Shown: piece after piece, positions 8,243-16,402 of the stretch
Numbering within the stretch: position 1 is the stretch's first letter
How the letters are laid out: every line of letters starts with the position of its first letter
NCBI GenBank assembly: GCA_038214535.1
Contig: JBBQRS010000002.1
Coordinates: 1-64,000 of the forward strand
Direction: 5' to 3'
Origin: JBBQRS01 sp038214535
GTDB lineage: Bacteria; Chloroflexota; Anaerolineae; CG2-30-64-16
DNA length: 64,000 bases
Notes under the pieces: generated by a model
Databases searched by the model: none
What the model was told of the DNA's origin: nothing
The model's input: the letters and a program-made list of their open reading frames with translations, nothing else
Position numbers and translations under genes: made by a program

Positions 8243-9655
8243 TCAGCTCGCCAACTCGCCGAACCGCGCCCGAATCGCCAGCGCCGGGTCCACCGGCACC
8301 TCCGCCGGCTTCGTCCCCTCCGGGATGTGGATCGTCGGCGTCGGCAGGGGCCGCTTATCGCCGAACTGCGGCAGCCATTGCGCCTCCGCGTCCATCATCT
8401 CCGTCACCATGTCGCGGATCTCTTTCAGCGTCAGCACCGCGCCGGTCAGCGGGTCGAGCGCGCATGCCTGCACGATCTTCTCGGGGTCGCCACTCATCGC
8501 TGCTTCCACGGTCAGCCGCTGCACGTTGACGTTGGTCATGTTCAGCGTCGCGCACTGCGACGGCAGGTTGCCCACGAAGGTCTTGTGGATGCCCGTGCGA
8601 TCCACGTAGATCGGGTATTCGGCGCAGCAATCCACCGGCAGGTTCGCGATCATCCCCTCGTTGATGACGTTGCCGTTCAGCTTGAACGTCCGCCCCGTCT
8701 CCAGCGCCTCGATGATGTACGAGCCATACTCCACGCTGCGACCGGGGATTTCGCTGGTCTGGTCGGCCAGGATGTCGCGGCTTTCGTACTTGTCCGCCAC
8801 CAGCCTGCACCAGTTGTAGTATGCGCCCGTCTCGCCGCCGAAGCCCGGCTCGTCGCAATAGAGGTCCAGTGCCTTCTGATTCTTGCGGAACCACGGCACG
8901 TACTCTGCCAGGTGGCCCGTGGATTCGGTCATGAAGTAGCCGAAATTGCGGAAGACCTCGCCGCGCACCTTCTCGTTCACGTAATACTCGGGGTGCTCGA
9001 AGCGCTCGCGCAGGGTGGGGTAGAGGTCCTTGCCCTCGTGTTCCAGCTTCAGGAACCATCCCATGTGATTGATCCCCGCGCAGGTGTAGTCAATCTCGTC
9101 CTTCGGCACGTCCACGTAGCCGGAGATCAACTCCAGCGTGGTCTGCACGCCGTGGCACAGCCCCACGAACGGCACTTTGGTCGTACCGATGGCCCAGCAC
9201 ACCATCGCCATTGGGTTGACATAATTCAAGAGCACCGCGTTCGGGCAGACCTCCTCCATGTCGTGGCACATATCCAGCACGACGGGGATGCTGCGCAGGG
9301 CGCGGAAGATCCCGCCGGGGCCGAGTGTGTCGCCGATGCACTGATCCACGCCGTATTTGAGCGGTATCTTGTAATCCTGCTCGAACCCGTCCACACCGCC
9401 GACCTGGAAGGTAGCGATCACGTAGTCCGCGTCCCGCAGGGCCTCGCGCCGATCCGTGGTCTTCCAGACTTTCGCGGGGAGGTTGTTGTCCGCGATCACG
9501 CGCTTCGCAAACGCCTCGACCTGCGACGTGCGGCGCGTGCTGGGGGCCATGAGGGCGAATTCGGTGTCTTCCAGCCCCGGCGTGGCGAGCACGTCGAGCA
9601 TGAGCGTCTGGCAGAAGACGATACTGCCCGCGCCAATGATAGCAACCTTTGCCAT
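8243..9655 (-). CDS. Glycoside hydrolase family 4 (alpha-glucosidase/galactosidase-like)
   Basis: This 470-aa protein is a GH4 enzyme. It hydrolyses glycosides by an NAD+- and Mn2+-dependent redox/elimination mechanism. The N-terminal Rossmann motif IGAGS (residues 7-11), NYVNPM near 144-149, the metal-binding Cys167-His168 (LCHGVQ) and the later INHMGWF histidine are all present. Its length matches the family. GAGGAG precedes the ATG at 9655. It probably releases the sugar imported by the ABC transporter at 15-21 kb. Sugar specificity cannot be set from sequence alone. Confidence 0.93.
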   Translation of the reverse strand: MAKVAIIGAGSIVFCQTLMLDVLATPGLEDTEFALMAPSTRRTSQVEAFAKRVIADNNLPAKVWKTTDRREALRDADYVIATFQVGGVDGFEQDYKIPLKYGVDQCIGDTLGPGGIFRALRSIPVVLDMCHDMEEVCPNAVLLNYVNPMAMVCWAIGTTKVPFVGLCHGVQTTLELISGYVDVPKDEIDYTCAGINHMGWFLKLEHEGKDLYPTLRERFEHPEYYVNEKVRGEVFRNFGYFMTESTGHLAEYVPWFRKNQKALDLYCDEPGFGGETGAYYNWCRLVADKYESRDILADQTSEIPGRSVEYGSYIIEALETGRTFKLNGNVINEGMIANLPVDCCAEYPIYVDRTGIHKTFVGNLPSQCATLNMTNVNVQRLTVEAAMSGDPEKIVQACALDPLTGAVLTLKEIRDMVTEMMDAEAQWLPQFGDKRPLPTPTIHIPEGTKPAEVPVDPALAIRARFGELAS

Positions 9656-9726
9656 TGTGTCGTACTCCTCGGTGAGAGTTTTAAGTAAAACAGGGGACTA
9701 TTTATGTGTCGCAGGCTGGAATGGAA

Positions 9727-9927
9727 TTAACGCAATGCCTGGATCATTTCCTTGTTGGTACGAATGATCGTATTAACTACGGTCTGCACGTCCATCTCTT
9801 TTTCCTCGGCATATCGCTTCACGAAGTCTGCGATATCCTCATCCAGGTAGATCGGCAGGTTGATGCGAGCGCCTGGACGGTAAAACTTACTGCGCTCCCC
9901 TTGCGTGAAATCGTATTCTTCTTTCAT
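9727..9927 (-). CDS. brnA: BrnA-like antitoxin
   Basis: This 66-aa protein starts MKEEYDFTQGERSKFYRPG, the typical BrnA opening. It continues with a ribbon-helix-helix-like segment (INLPIYLDEDIADFVKRYA). BrnA proteins bind DNA and neutralise the BrnT ribonuclease toxin. The gene lies 11 bp downstream of the last remnant codon of brnT, the usual toxin-first order. Because the toxin gene is interrupted, this antitoxin now appears to be an orphan. The frame is intact. Confidence 0.82.
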   Translation of the reverse strand: MKEEYDFTQGERSKFYRPGARINLPIYLDEDIADFVKRYAEEKEMDVQTVVNTIIRTNKEMIQALR

Positions 9928-9938
9928 GGTATCACCAC

Positions 9939-10294
9939 TTAATTATAGGCCGTTGATTCGGCTTTGGTTGACTTGCGAGCAGAAATCAGTCGGATGCTGA
10001 AATTTTCCGCATCTATAGTGAATCAGATAAAGATCCGTGCTTTTGAGCCTTTCTCACGTCTGGAAACGGCCGCAAAACCCCGAAACATTATCTGAACATC
10101 TATAGCTCTCGAAATGTATGTACGACGACGAGTAGCTCTTCGCTTCGATCTTTCCCGAGTGTGCTATGTTCGTCATCATAGATGGAGATAGCGTATGGGT
10201 CAAGGAATATCTCCGATGCGCGCTCGAAACTGACGTTATGCTTTTTGATGTTCTCCCTGGCTTTGACGGGATCCCATTCTAAATCGTATTGCAT
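9939..10294 (-). pseudogene. brnT: brnT toxin gene interrupted by a MITE-like element
   Basis: Residues 1-64 (10294-10103 region) match BrnT: an opening YDLEWDPVKARENIKKHNVS, then LLVVVHTFREL. A TAG stop supplied by the inserted element follows. The missing C-terminus is found beyond the element in frame (DAENFSIRLISARKSTKAES, ending TAYN and TAA at 9939). Removing 10016-10102 plus one TA copy restores one 88-codon frame of normal BrnT length. The truncated product lacks the conserved ISAR segment, so the toxin is probably inactive. Confidence 0.85.
10016..10102. mobile_element. 87-bp MITE-like insertion with TA duplication
   Basis: The element is flanked by TA at 10014-10015 and 10103-10104. 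Its ends are imperfect inverted repeats: TAGTGAATCAGATAA on the left, and TAGATGTTCAGATAA read inwards from the right. It has no coding capacity. TA target duplication is typical of IS630/Tc1-mariner transposition. It interrupts brnT and places a stop codon directly at the junction. I see no second copy in this window. Confidence 0.78.
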
Positions 10295-10316
10295 ATCTGC
10301 AGACTCTTATGCTTCT

Positions 10317-10616
10317 TCAGTGGGTGTTATTGTTGACCGCAACCGGTTCCGGTGGCCGCGGCGTCACGTGGCTCCAGACCGTGAAGGATAGCGTGCCGAT
10401 CAGCACCATCTTGAAGCCCAGGCTGTACACCTGAATGCTCCACGGCTGGAACATCCCCACCACCCCCAGCAAGATCATGCCGATCAGCAGGCCGGTGATG
10501 ACGTTGGCCGGCCGCGCGGCGATGTTCCCGCTGAGCCTGCGCGAGACCCAGGCGATAAAGAACCCAAAGGCGAAAAGCAGCACAATAACAATCGGGATGA
10601 AAATTTTGGCTGTCAC
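10317..10616 (-). CDS. Small membrane protein, three predicted TM helices
   Basis: This 99-aa protein has a hydrophobic N-terminal helix (residues 5-24), a second around 38-56 (VITGLLIGMILLGVVGMF) and a third around 62-82, with a short polar tail. I recognise no family. It is not part of an obvious operon: the broken toxin gene lies downstream and a palindromic repeat upstream. The frame and amino-acid composition look like a genuine membrane protein. Confidence 0.6.
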   Translation of the reverse strand: MTAKIFIPIVIVLLFAFGFFIAWVSRRLSGNIAARPANVITGLLIGMILLGVVGMFQPWSIQVYSLGFKMVLIGTLSFTVWSHVTPRPPEPVAVNNNTH

Positions 10617-10682
10617 GTTAATGCACGTCCTCTCGGTGAAGCATCAAGAATTCGGAATTCAGGCGCTTCTGATGCGCTGGAT

Positions 10683-10747
10683 GGAGGCTTTAGCCGGTTT
10701 TTCGGCCATAAGGGTCATGTACTTGACCGGCTAAAGCCTCGACTCCA
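10683..10747. repeat. Palindromic repeat, GGCTTCAGCCGG family, copy 1
   Basis: Arms GAGGCTTTAGCCGG (10684-10697) and CCGGCTAAAGCCTC (10727-10740) are perfect complements around a 29-nt loop. GACTCC follows. Other copies are at 13857-13927, 36404-36478 and 58813-58884. Confidence 0.85.
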
Positions 10748-10767
10748 GGGTTATGTGTTCGCCCCTG

Positions 10768-11616
10768 TCATGCCATCAGTTGCGCGAGATACGTCCGGCC
10801 ATCTTCGGCCAGACCGTCCGGCGTGGGGGCCAGCGCCCGCCACACCGCCGCCGCCCGCGCGATCTCTTTCACTTCCGTCGAGAAGGACTCGATCACCAGC
10901 GCGCCGTCGTAGTTGATCTTCTTCAGCGCCGCTGCGACCTCGTCCCATGTGACGTGCCCGGTGCCGGGCGTGCCGCGGTCGTTCTCGTTCGCATGGACGT
11001 GCCACAGCCGCGACCCCGCCATCTCAAGCGCCGCGCCGAGGTGCTTCTCCTCGATGTTCGCGTGGAAGGTGTCCATCATCAGCCCCACGGCGGGGCTGTC
11101 GATCATGTCCGCCAGTTCGAGGGCCTGCTCGGTCAGGTTGATGAAGCTGGTCTCGAAGCGGTTGAGCGGTTCGAGCGCCAGCTTGATGCCCTTCTCCTCG
11201 GCATAGTCAGCCGCCACGCGCAGGTTCTTCGCCGCCAGCGCCAGGTCGGCCTTGCGTTGCTCCGGCGTCGCCTGCCACTGCCGACCTACCGCGGCATAGA
11301 GCGGGCCGACGACCATCGTGCCGCCCATCGTCGCCGTGCCGTCAATGCAGTGCTTGAGATAGTCAATGCCCGCCTGTTGAATCACCTCGTCCGGGTGCGA
11401 CGGGTCGCGCCCCGCGCCCATCACCGCGCAGGTGGTGCAGGCCAACCCGGTGCGCGCATACGCCTCCGCGGCCGCCTCGTAGTCCAGGTCGCCCGCGCTC
11501 TCGATGGGGATTTCGACCAGATCGAACCCCAGCGCCTTCGCGTGATCCAAATAGTGTAAGTCTTTCGTCTGGAACGGCGAAGACCACAGGAACGTGTTGA
11601 TGCCGTATTTGATCAT
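10768..11616 (-). CDS. D-tagatose/D-psicose 3-epimerase-like ketose 3-epimerase
   Basis: This 282-aa TIM barrel fits ketose 3-epimerases. The metal/catalytic quartet falls at Glu149 (ALEPLNRFET), Asp182 (MMDTFHANIEE), His208 (WHVHANEND) and Glu243 (VIESF). This closely parallels the Glu150/Asp183/His209/Glu244 set I recall for the Agrobacterium enzyme. The family epimerises C-3 of free ketohexoses such as fructose/psicose or tagatose/sorbose. The start at 11616 begins at the first beta strand (MIKYGINTFLW). The longer upstream frame runs through a tandem repeat and is rejected. It lies next to the zinc dehydrogenase gene, which suggests a polyol-ketose pathway. Confidence 0.88.
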   Translation of the reverse strand: MIKYGINTFLWSSPFQTKDLHYLDHAKALGFDLVEIPIESAGDLDYEAAAEAYARTGLACTTCAVMGAGRDPSHPDEVIQQAGIDYLKHCIDGTATMGGTMVVGPLYAAVGRQWQATPEQRKADLALAAKNLRVAADYAEEKGIKLALEPLNRFETSFINLTEQALELADMIDSPAVGLMMDTFHANIEEKHLGAALEMAGSRLWHVHANENDRGTPGTGHVTWDEVAAALKKINYDGALVIESFSTEVKEIARAAAVWRALAPTPDGLAEDGRTYLAQLMA

Positions 11617-11633
11617 GTTTGGCTCCAGTTGGC

Positions 11634-11734
11634 AGAGTACACAGGGAAACAGGGATACAAGGAAACAGGGATACAAGGATGACAGCATCTTGTGTACTTG
11701 TTTCCTTGTTTCCTTATCTCCTTGTCTCCTTCCC
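11634..11734. repeat. Degenerate GGAAACAAGG tandem and inverted repeats
   Basis: Two copies of AAACAGGGATACAAGG occur at about 11646-11677. The opposite-strand version (TTGTTTCCTTGTTTCC) follows at about 11698-11725, so the whole spacer can fold back on itself. Similar text occurs at 13933-13965. No gene is supported here. Confidence 0.6.
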
Positions 11735-12799
11735 TCACGGTGTCACCTGAATCTTGATCGGATCGTCCTTGCGCGCCTTCAGGTTGACGATGGCCGCGGC
11801 GGCTTCCGACAGCGGCACGGCCTTGCTCACCAGCGGCTCCAGGTTCAGCAGGCCGTTTGAGATCATCGCGATAGTGGTGGGCCACACGCCGGGCGCCAGC
11901 CACGAGAAGCGAATTTCCTTGTCCATGGTGTGCGTTGCCAGCGCCGGCACGTGGATCACATCGTCGGTGTTCGGCAGCCCGAAATGCACCAGGATCGCCG
12001 CGTTGCCGGTGACGTCAATCGCCTGTTCAAAGGCCTCGTTGGAGCTGGTCGGCACGATCGCGCGGTCGGCCAGCAGCCCGTGCGTCACATCCGCTATCGC
12101 CTGCTTCAGGTCGCCGGTGTAGTAGGGCGAGCCCTGGTCTACCGTGTTGAACAGGTAGTCTGCGCCCCACTTGCCGCCCTCCGCCAGCCGATAGTCGCGC
12201 GTGCCCACCAGCGCCACCTTGCCCGCGCCCATCGCCTTCGCCATCTGCACCATCATGATGCCGATGGGGCCGGGGCCGAAGATCGCTACGAACTGTCCCG
12301 GTTCTAGTGCCAGCTTCTTCATGCCATAGACCGCGCACGCCAACGGCTCGATGAACGCGCCTTCCTCGAAGCTCACCTCATCAGGCAGCTTGAACAGTCC
12401 GGTGTAGCGCGAGACCGCGTATTCGGCGAACGCGCCGTCGGCGTTCACGCCCGGCACGAAGAGATTCTCGCACAGGTTGGTGTGGCCGCTGGCGCAGGCA
12501 TAACACGCGTTGCAATGCTGCACCGGGTTCACGACCACGCGGTCGCCCGGCGCAAACAGTCCCATCGCCTTCGGGATCGCGCCCACCTCGACCACTTCGC
12601 CGGTGAACTCGTGGCCTAGCACGATCGGCATCTTTCCGGTCGGGCTGAGGCCGTAGTAGTATGAGATGTCCGAGCCGCAGATGCCGCACGTCTTGACGCG
12701 CACCAGCACATCCGCATCCCCCACTTTGGGCACGGGCAGCTCCTCCATCCGCATCTTTTCAGCTTCGTAAAAAACCTGAGCTTTCATCATTTCTGCCAT
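11735..12799 (-). CDS. Zinc-dependent medium-chain alcohol/polyol dehydrogenase
   Basis: This 354-aa MDR protein resembles sorbitol and L-threonine dehydrogenases, which oxidise a secondary alcohol with NAD(P)+. Catalytic-zinc residues are in CGICGSD (Cys38) and GHEF (His63-Glu64). The structural zinc set Cys96, Cys99, Cys102 and Cys110 is complete. The nucleotide fold carries FGPGPIG. AAGGAG precedes the ATG at 12799. Paired with the ketose 3-epimerase and TIM barrels, it probably interconverts a polyol or inositol and its keto form. Confidence 0.9.
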   Translation of the reverse strand: MAEMMKAQVFYEAEKMRMEELPVPKVGDADVLVRVKTCGICGSDISYYYGLSPTGKMPIVLGHEFTGEVVEVGAIPKAMGLFAPGDRVVVNPVQHCNACYACASGHTNLCENLFVPGVNADGAFAEYAVSRYTGLFKLPDEVSFEEGAFIEPLACAVYGMKKLALEPGQFVAIFGPGPIGIMMVQMAKAMGAGKVALVGTRDYRLAEGGKWGADYLFNTVDQGSPYYTGDLKQAIADVTHGLLADRAIVPTSSNEAFEQAIDVTGNAAILVHFGLPNTDDVIHVPALATHTMDKEIRFSWLAPGVWPTTIAMISNGLLNLEPLVSKAVPLSEAAAAIVNLKARKDDPIKIQVTP

Positions 12800-12827
12800 G
12801 GTTTGTGCTCCTTGGTAGGTCAGTGGA

Positions 12828-12892
12828 TCAGGTCAGAGGTATCAGGTAACGGGGATCCCTGATCCCTGATCCCCGATACCCCATCCCCGATC
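12828..12892. repeat. GATCCCTGATCCC direct and inverted repeat
   Basis: The spacer between two minus-strand genes is built from repeats of TGATCCC/GATCCCCGAT with complementary ATCAGGTAACGGGGAT. It can fold into a hairpin. It is related in style to the repeat at 2146-2232. Confidence 0.5.
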
Positions 12893-12897
12893 CCAAC

Positions 12898-13800
12898 TCA
12901 CGCGTACTTCGCGATCATATCGTCCATGTACTTCTTCGCCGGGCCGGTGGCTTCCATCGCGCCGGGCCAGAAGCAGAGGTCCATGACCCACCACTCGTCG
13001 GTGTAGCCGGCGTCATAGAGCGCTGTGACGATGGATTTGAAGTCGAGCACGCCCTGGCCGAACGGCGCGTGGGTGCTGGTCTCGTTGCCGTGCAGCGTCT
13101 CGTCCGAGTCAATGAAATGCACGTGGTTGATCTTGTTGGTCAGCATGTGCGCGAACTGCACCACGCCGCCCGGCAGGGTCTCCTTCTCGCCCATCTGCCG
13201 CGCGCCCACCACCGCGCACATATGCGCATGGCACGAATCGAACAGCACGCCGAAGTTCGGATGATCCACAACGTAGGCCATCCGGGTGATCTCGCTGGGT
13301 TTGTTGAACAGGAAGCCCGGCTCGAACTCCCAGACGAACTTCACACCGTGACGGCCAGCAGTCTCCGCGGCGCTGCGGAACGTGTCCGCGGTGCGCTGGA
13401 AGCACGTCTCGTAATCCATCCCACCGGGAATCTCGGTGGGCGGCAGGATGGTGTCCGTGCGCATCTTGTTCGTCCCCAGATCGTTGCAGATTTCCACGTG
13501 CTGCATCACCACGTCGTTGTAATCGGCGGGGTTCGCCAGCATCGGCGGAACCTTGCCGAAATCGGCCGCGATCCCCGACACCCCCAGCCCGTGGTCATCC
13601 AGCAGCTTCTTGACGGCGAGTCGTTTCTTGCGGTCGCGTGCGTCCTCCAACGACAGGTGCGGCGCGAAGATGCCCAGCTCGACGCCGTCGAACCCCATCT
13701 CCTTCAGCCCCTTCGCGACCACATCCAGCGGGATCGGTTCGTCGCTGTAACCGCCCCAGATATACGCCCACGTTCCCACCGCAATCTTCTTCTTACCCAT
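12898..13800 (-). CDS. Sugar phosphate isomerase/epimerase-like TIM barrel protein
   Basis: This 300-aa xylose-isomerase-like barrel has probable ligand strands WEFEPGF (Glu), LFDSCHAHMC (Asp) and HVHFIDSD (His). The last strand reads WWVMDLCF, so the fourth acidic ligand would be Asp rather than Glu. The ATG at 13800 is supported by AAGGGGGT 6 nt upstream. It lies directly upstream of the zinc dehydrogenase. It is divergent from the other four barrels in the cluster and may use a different substrate. Confidence 0.86.
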   Translation of the reverse strand: MGKKKIAVGTWAYIWGGYSDEPIPLDVVAKGLKEMGFDGVELGIFAPHLSLEDARDRKKRLAVKKLLDDHGLGVSGIAADFGKVPPMLANPADYNDVVMQHVEICNDLGTNKMRTDTILPPTEIPGGMDYETCFQRTADTFRSAAETAGRHGVKFVWEFEPGFLFNKPSEITRMAYVVDHPNFGVLFDSCHAHMCAVVGARQMGEKETLPGGVVQFAHMLTNKINHVHFIDSDETLHGNETSTHAPFGQGVLDFKSIVTALYDAGYTDEWWVMDLCFWPGAMEATGPAKKYMDDMIAKYA

Positions 13801-13856
13801 GAAAACCCCCTTGTCCACATGCTTTACTTGTCTACCAGAGATTCCAAACACCCACG

Positions 13857-13927
13857 GAGTCGAGACTTTAGCCGGTGAAGCACATCACGCCTGTCGCGGG
13901 AAAAACCGGCTGAAGCCTCCAATCCGA
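13857..13927. repeat. Palindromic repeat, GGCTTCAGCCGG family, copy 2
   Basis: GGAGTCGAGACTTTAGCCGG on the left pairs imperfectly with CCGGCTGAAGCCTCCAATCC on the right. It lies between minus-strand genes, upstream of a TIM-barrel start. Confidence 0.8.
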
Positions 13928-13965
13928 CCTGTCCACTTTGTTTCCTTGTCTACTTGTTTCCCTGG

Positions 13966-15174
13966 CTACTCTCCCGGCGGATACTCCGGAATATACGGCA
14001 CGTCCATGTTGATCTCCGGCCCGAAGAACTTGAAGATGATCAGGTCTTCCGCGCCGGTGTTCTCTACGGTGAGCGGGGCGGTCGCCGCGGCGTGCGTCAC
14101 CAGCAGCTCGTCGCGCCCCAGCGCGCCCCCCTCGACCTCGAAGTCACCGTAACGCCCCTTGCCGCGCCACACCAGCACGTTGTACACGCCTAACTCGCGG
14201 CTTTCATACGTCGCGCCCGGCTTCACCACCAGCCGTTTCCCGCTGAATTTGGTCGTGTTGTAGTAGATCCAGTGTTCCTCGCAGCCTGCTTGCGGCGCAT
14301 CGCTGACGGGCACGGGCGGGGTGTGGCGATGCTCGTAGAAATACGGATCGCCGCTGATCTCCCAATCCACCTGCTCGAGGATGATCTGTTCGCCGCGTGT
14401 GGCCCGATCTTCCGGGCGCACGTCCTTGAACAGCAAGTCCTTCGAGATGATTTGCCCCGCGTTCAATGCCTGGAGCATCGCGAAGACGTCCGAGTCTTCC
14501 TGTAACTCGATCGTCAGCGCGGTGCCCGGCGCATGGAGGACGCCCGAAGGCAGGTGGAAGCCCTCGCCCCGGACATTCAGATACGCGCGCGAGTGCTGCA
14601 AGATCAGATCATCCTTCCACTCCACCAGGTACTGGAGCAAGACATCTTGTTTGCCTTGCTCGACGATGTACGGGTGGACGCCGAAGAATGTCTCCGGGTG
14701 CGGTCCCAGGTCTACGTCTTCCGGGAAGTAGTAGGCTTCTTCTTTCGAGTTCGCGCCGACCAGCTTCGCGTCCTTGTCCATCTGGTGCAGGTGAAACGGG
14801 ATGCGCGCCGCGAAATCATAGATCTTCGCCAGTCGGCCCAACTCCCCATGTGTCTGCGCGTACGCCTCGCCCATGATCGCTGCCGGGGCGGTCTCCACGA
14901 CATCTTTTAGCGTGGCGCGCAGGCCGTCGCCCAGGTCCACGTAGCTCAGCCCTTCGTCGGGTGGCCCCACGCGGTTGTCGGCTTTGGTGGTCGAACCGAG
15001 CCAGCGTTCCGAAATCCAGCCGCGTTCACCCACGGCATACTGATCGTCGGGCAGTCCCAGCCGCTTGCCCGGCGGCAGGAAATCCCGCGCCACCCACGCC
15101 GGCTCGAGACGCAGGATGCCGCCCTGTTGCGCCAACGCTTTTTCAATCATCTCGCGAGTGATCTGTTCGGTCAT
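13966..15174 (-). CDS. Class I mannose-6-phosphate isomerase-like cupin protein
   Basis: This 402-aa protein has two cupin-like halves. The metal-site pattern is PFHLHQMDKDA followed by EAYYFPE and later HLPSGVLHAPG, as in class I phosphomannose isomerases. These interconvert aldose and ketose phosphates. The second half (HWIYYNTTKFSGK to VLVWRGKGRYG) is another cupin. I chose ATG 15174 because AGGGAGG lies about 11 nt upstream; a frame from 15198 would overlap that site. It lies just downstream of the ABC importer operon and fits the sugar theme. Substrate is unproven. Confidence 0.75.
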   Translation of the reverse strand: MTEQITREMIEKALAQQGGILRLEPAWVARDFLPPGKRLGLPDDQYAVGERGWISERWLGSTTKADNRVGPPDEGLSYVDLGDGLRATLKDVVETAPAAIMGEAYAQTHGELGRLAKIYDFAARIPFHLHQMDKDAKLVGANSKEEAYYFPEDVDLGPHPETFFGVHPYIVEQGKQDVLLQYLVEWKDDLILQHSRAYLNVRGEGFHLPSGVLHAPGTALTIELQEDSDVFAMLQALNAGQIISKDLLFKDVRPEDRATRGEQIILEQVDWEISGDPYFYEHRHTPPVPVSDAPQAGCEEHWIYYNTTKFSGKRLVVKPGATYESRELGVYNVLVWRGKGRYGDFEVEGGALGRDELLVTHAAATAPLTVENTGAEDLIIFKFFGPEINMDVPYIPEYPPGE

Positions 15175-15225
15175 CAGTCTTGCGCCTCCCTGTGACATTG
15201 GAACTCATCCGTATATTCCCCGAAT

Positions 15226-15305
15226 CCCTTCGTAGTGACGGCTTCAGCCGTTTTCGTGCCCCCAACGGCTGAAGCCGTCACTACGAAGGGGCGCGGCGCA
15301 GTTTT
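15226..15305. repeat. Palindromic repeat, GTGACGGCTTCAGCCGTT family, copy 1
   Basis: The core hairpin spans 15226-15290. Arms CCCTTCGTAGTGACGGCTTC and its exact complement end at 15290. It continues into GCGCGGCGCAGTTTT, which is the complement of the AAAACTGCGC extension seen left of copies 2 and 4. This copy is therefore inverted relative to them. Confidence 0.9.
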
Positions 15306-15313
15306 GACAGAGT

Positions 15314-16402
15314 CTAAGCATTCAGCCTGGCCCCGGTCACGGGGTGAAACAGATGCAGCCGATCCTTATTAACATCAAAATGCACCACATCGCCCAGCCG
15401 CGCCTTTGCGATTCCCGGTACCGTGCAGATCACCACTTGTCCGTCCAGCCGGATGTGCAGCAGCGTCTCGACGCCCAGCGGCTCGACCAACACGATGGTT
15501 CCGATGAACGTGCCGCCGGCGGAGAGTTGCACGTCTTCGGGACGCACGCCCAGGATGAACGCCGGGGGTAAGCCGTCCGCGCCGGCTTCGGTTGCGGCGC
15601 AGACGCCCTCCATTGGCACGCGATACGCGCTGTCATCGAGGCTCAGTTCCTCGCCGGCGCAGCTCACTCGCAGCAGGTTGATCTTCGGCGAGCCGACGAG
15701 CTGCGCCACGAAGACCGTCGCCGGCCGATCGTAGATGTCTTCCGGCGTGCCCACCTGGATGAGCTTCCCGCGGTCCAGCACGCCGATGCGGTCGGCCATC
15801 GTCAGCGCTTCGATCTGGTCGTGTGTGACGAACAGCGTCGTGCTGCGTTGTGTCTTTTGCAGGTGCGCCAACTCGACTCGCAACGATTCGCGCAGCTTCG
15901 CGTCCAGGTTCGACAGCGGCTCGTCCATCAGATACATGCGGGGCGAACGCACGATCGCACGTCCGATGGAGACGCGTTGCATCTCGCCGCCCGACAGCTT
16001 GGCCGTCTTGCGATCCAGCAGATGCGTGATCCGCAGCACCGCTGCGATGTCCGTCACGCGCGTCTTGATCTCCGGTTCGGGCACCTTGCGCATCGGCGAC
16101 CGGAGTGGGAAAGCCAGGTTGTCATACACGGTCATCGTCGGGTAGAGCGAATATTGCTGAAACACGAAGGCCACATCGCGGTCGGCGGGCGGCAGAAGGT
16201 CTATCGCTTCGCCGTCGAACGTAACGCTGCCCTCCTCCTGCTTGGTGAGTCCGGCGATGATTCGCAGCGTGGTGGTTTTTCCCGCGCCCGTCGGCCCCAG
16301 CAACACGAAGAACTCACCGTCATGGATGTCGAACGTGACGTCGGAGAGCGCCGTGACCGACTTGAACTGCTTGGTGATGTTCTGTAAAGAAACCTGGCTC
16401 AT
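15314..16402 (-). CDS. Sugar ABC transporter ATP-binding protein (MalK/UgpC type), second ATPase
   Basis: This 362-aa ATPase has Walker A GPTGAGKTT, signature LSGGEMQRV, Walker B YLMDEPLSNLD and H-loop VTHDQ. A C-terminal TOBE/OB regulatory domain follows (LGVRPEDVQL). It overlaps the preceding ATPase gene by ATGA. It should energise the importer formed with the permeases at 17501-19437. The two adjacent ATPases are not identical, so the complex may be a heterodimer, as described for some glycerol/polyol importers. Confidence 0.93.
   Translation of the reverse strand: MSQVSLQNITKQFKSVTALSDVTFDIHDGEFFVLLGPTGAGKTTTLRIIAGLTKQEEGSVTFDGEAIDLLPPADRDVAFVFQQYSLYPTMTVYDNLAFPLRSPMRKVPEPEIKTRVTDIAAVLRITHLLDRKTAKLSGGEMQRVSIGRAIVRSPRMYLMDEPLSNLDAKLRESLRVELAHLQKTQRSTTLFVTHDQIEALTMADRIGVLDRGKLIQVGTPEDIYDRPATVFVAQLVGSPKINLLRVSCAGEELSLDDSAYRVPMEGVCAATEAGADGLPPAFILGVRPEDVQLSAGGTFIGTIVLVEPLGVETLLHIRLDGQVVICTVPGIAKARLGDVVHFDVNKDRLHLFHPVTGARLNA

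Noticed and set aside
8327..9688. Long open frame (453 codons) antisense to the GH4 gene
   Set aside because: It mirrors the GH4 gene codon for codon, has Arg/His/Val-rich composition typical of antisense high-GC frames, and shows no domain. The same applies to other long shadows, such as 23795-25009, 16429-17526 and 33491-35047.
10016..10102. Interpreting the brnT C-terminus as an unrelated downstream ORF
   Set aside because: Excision of the element and one TA restores a continuous BrnT frame of family length, which is far better than two unrelated fragments.
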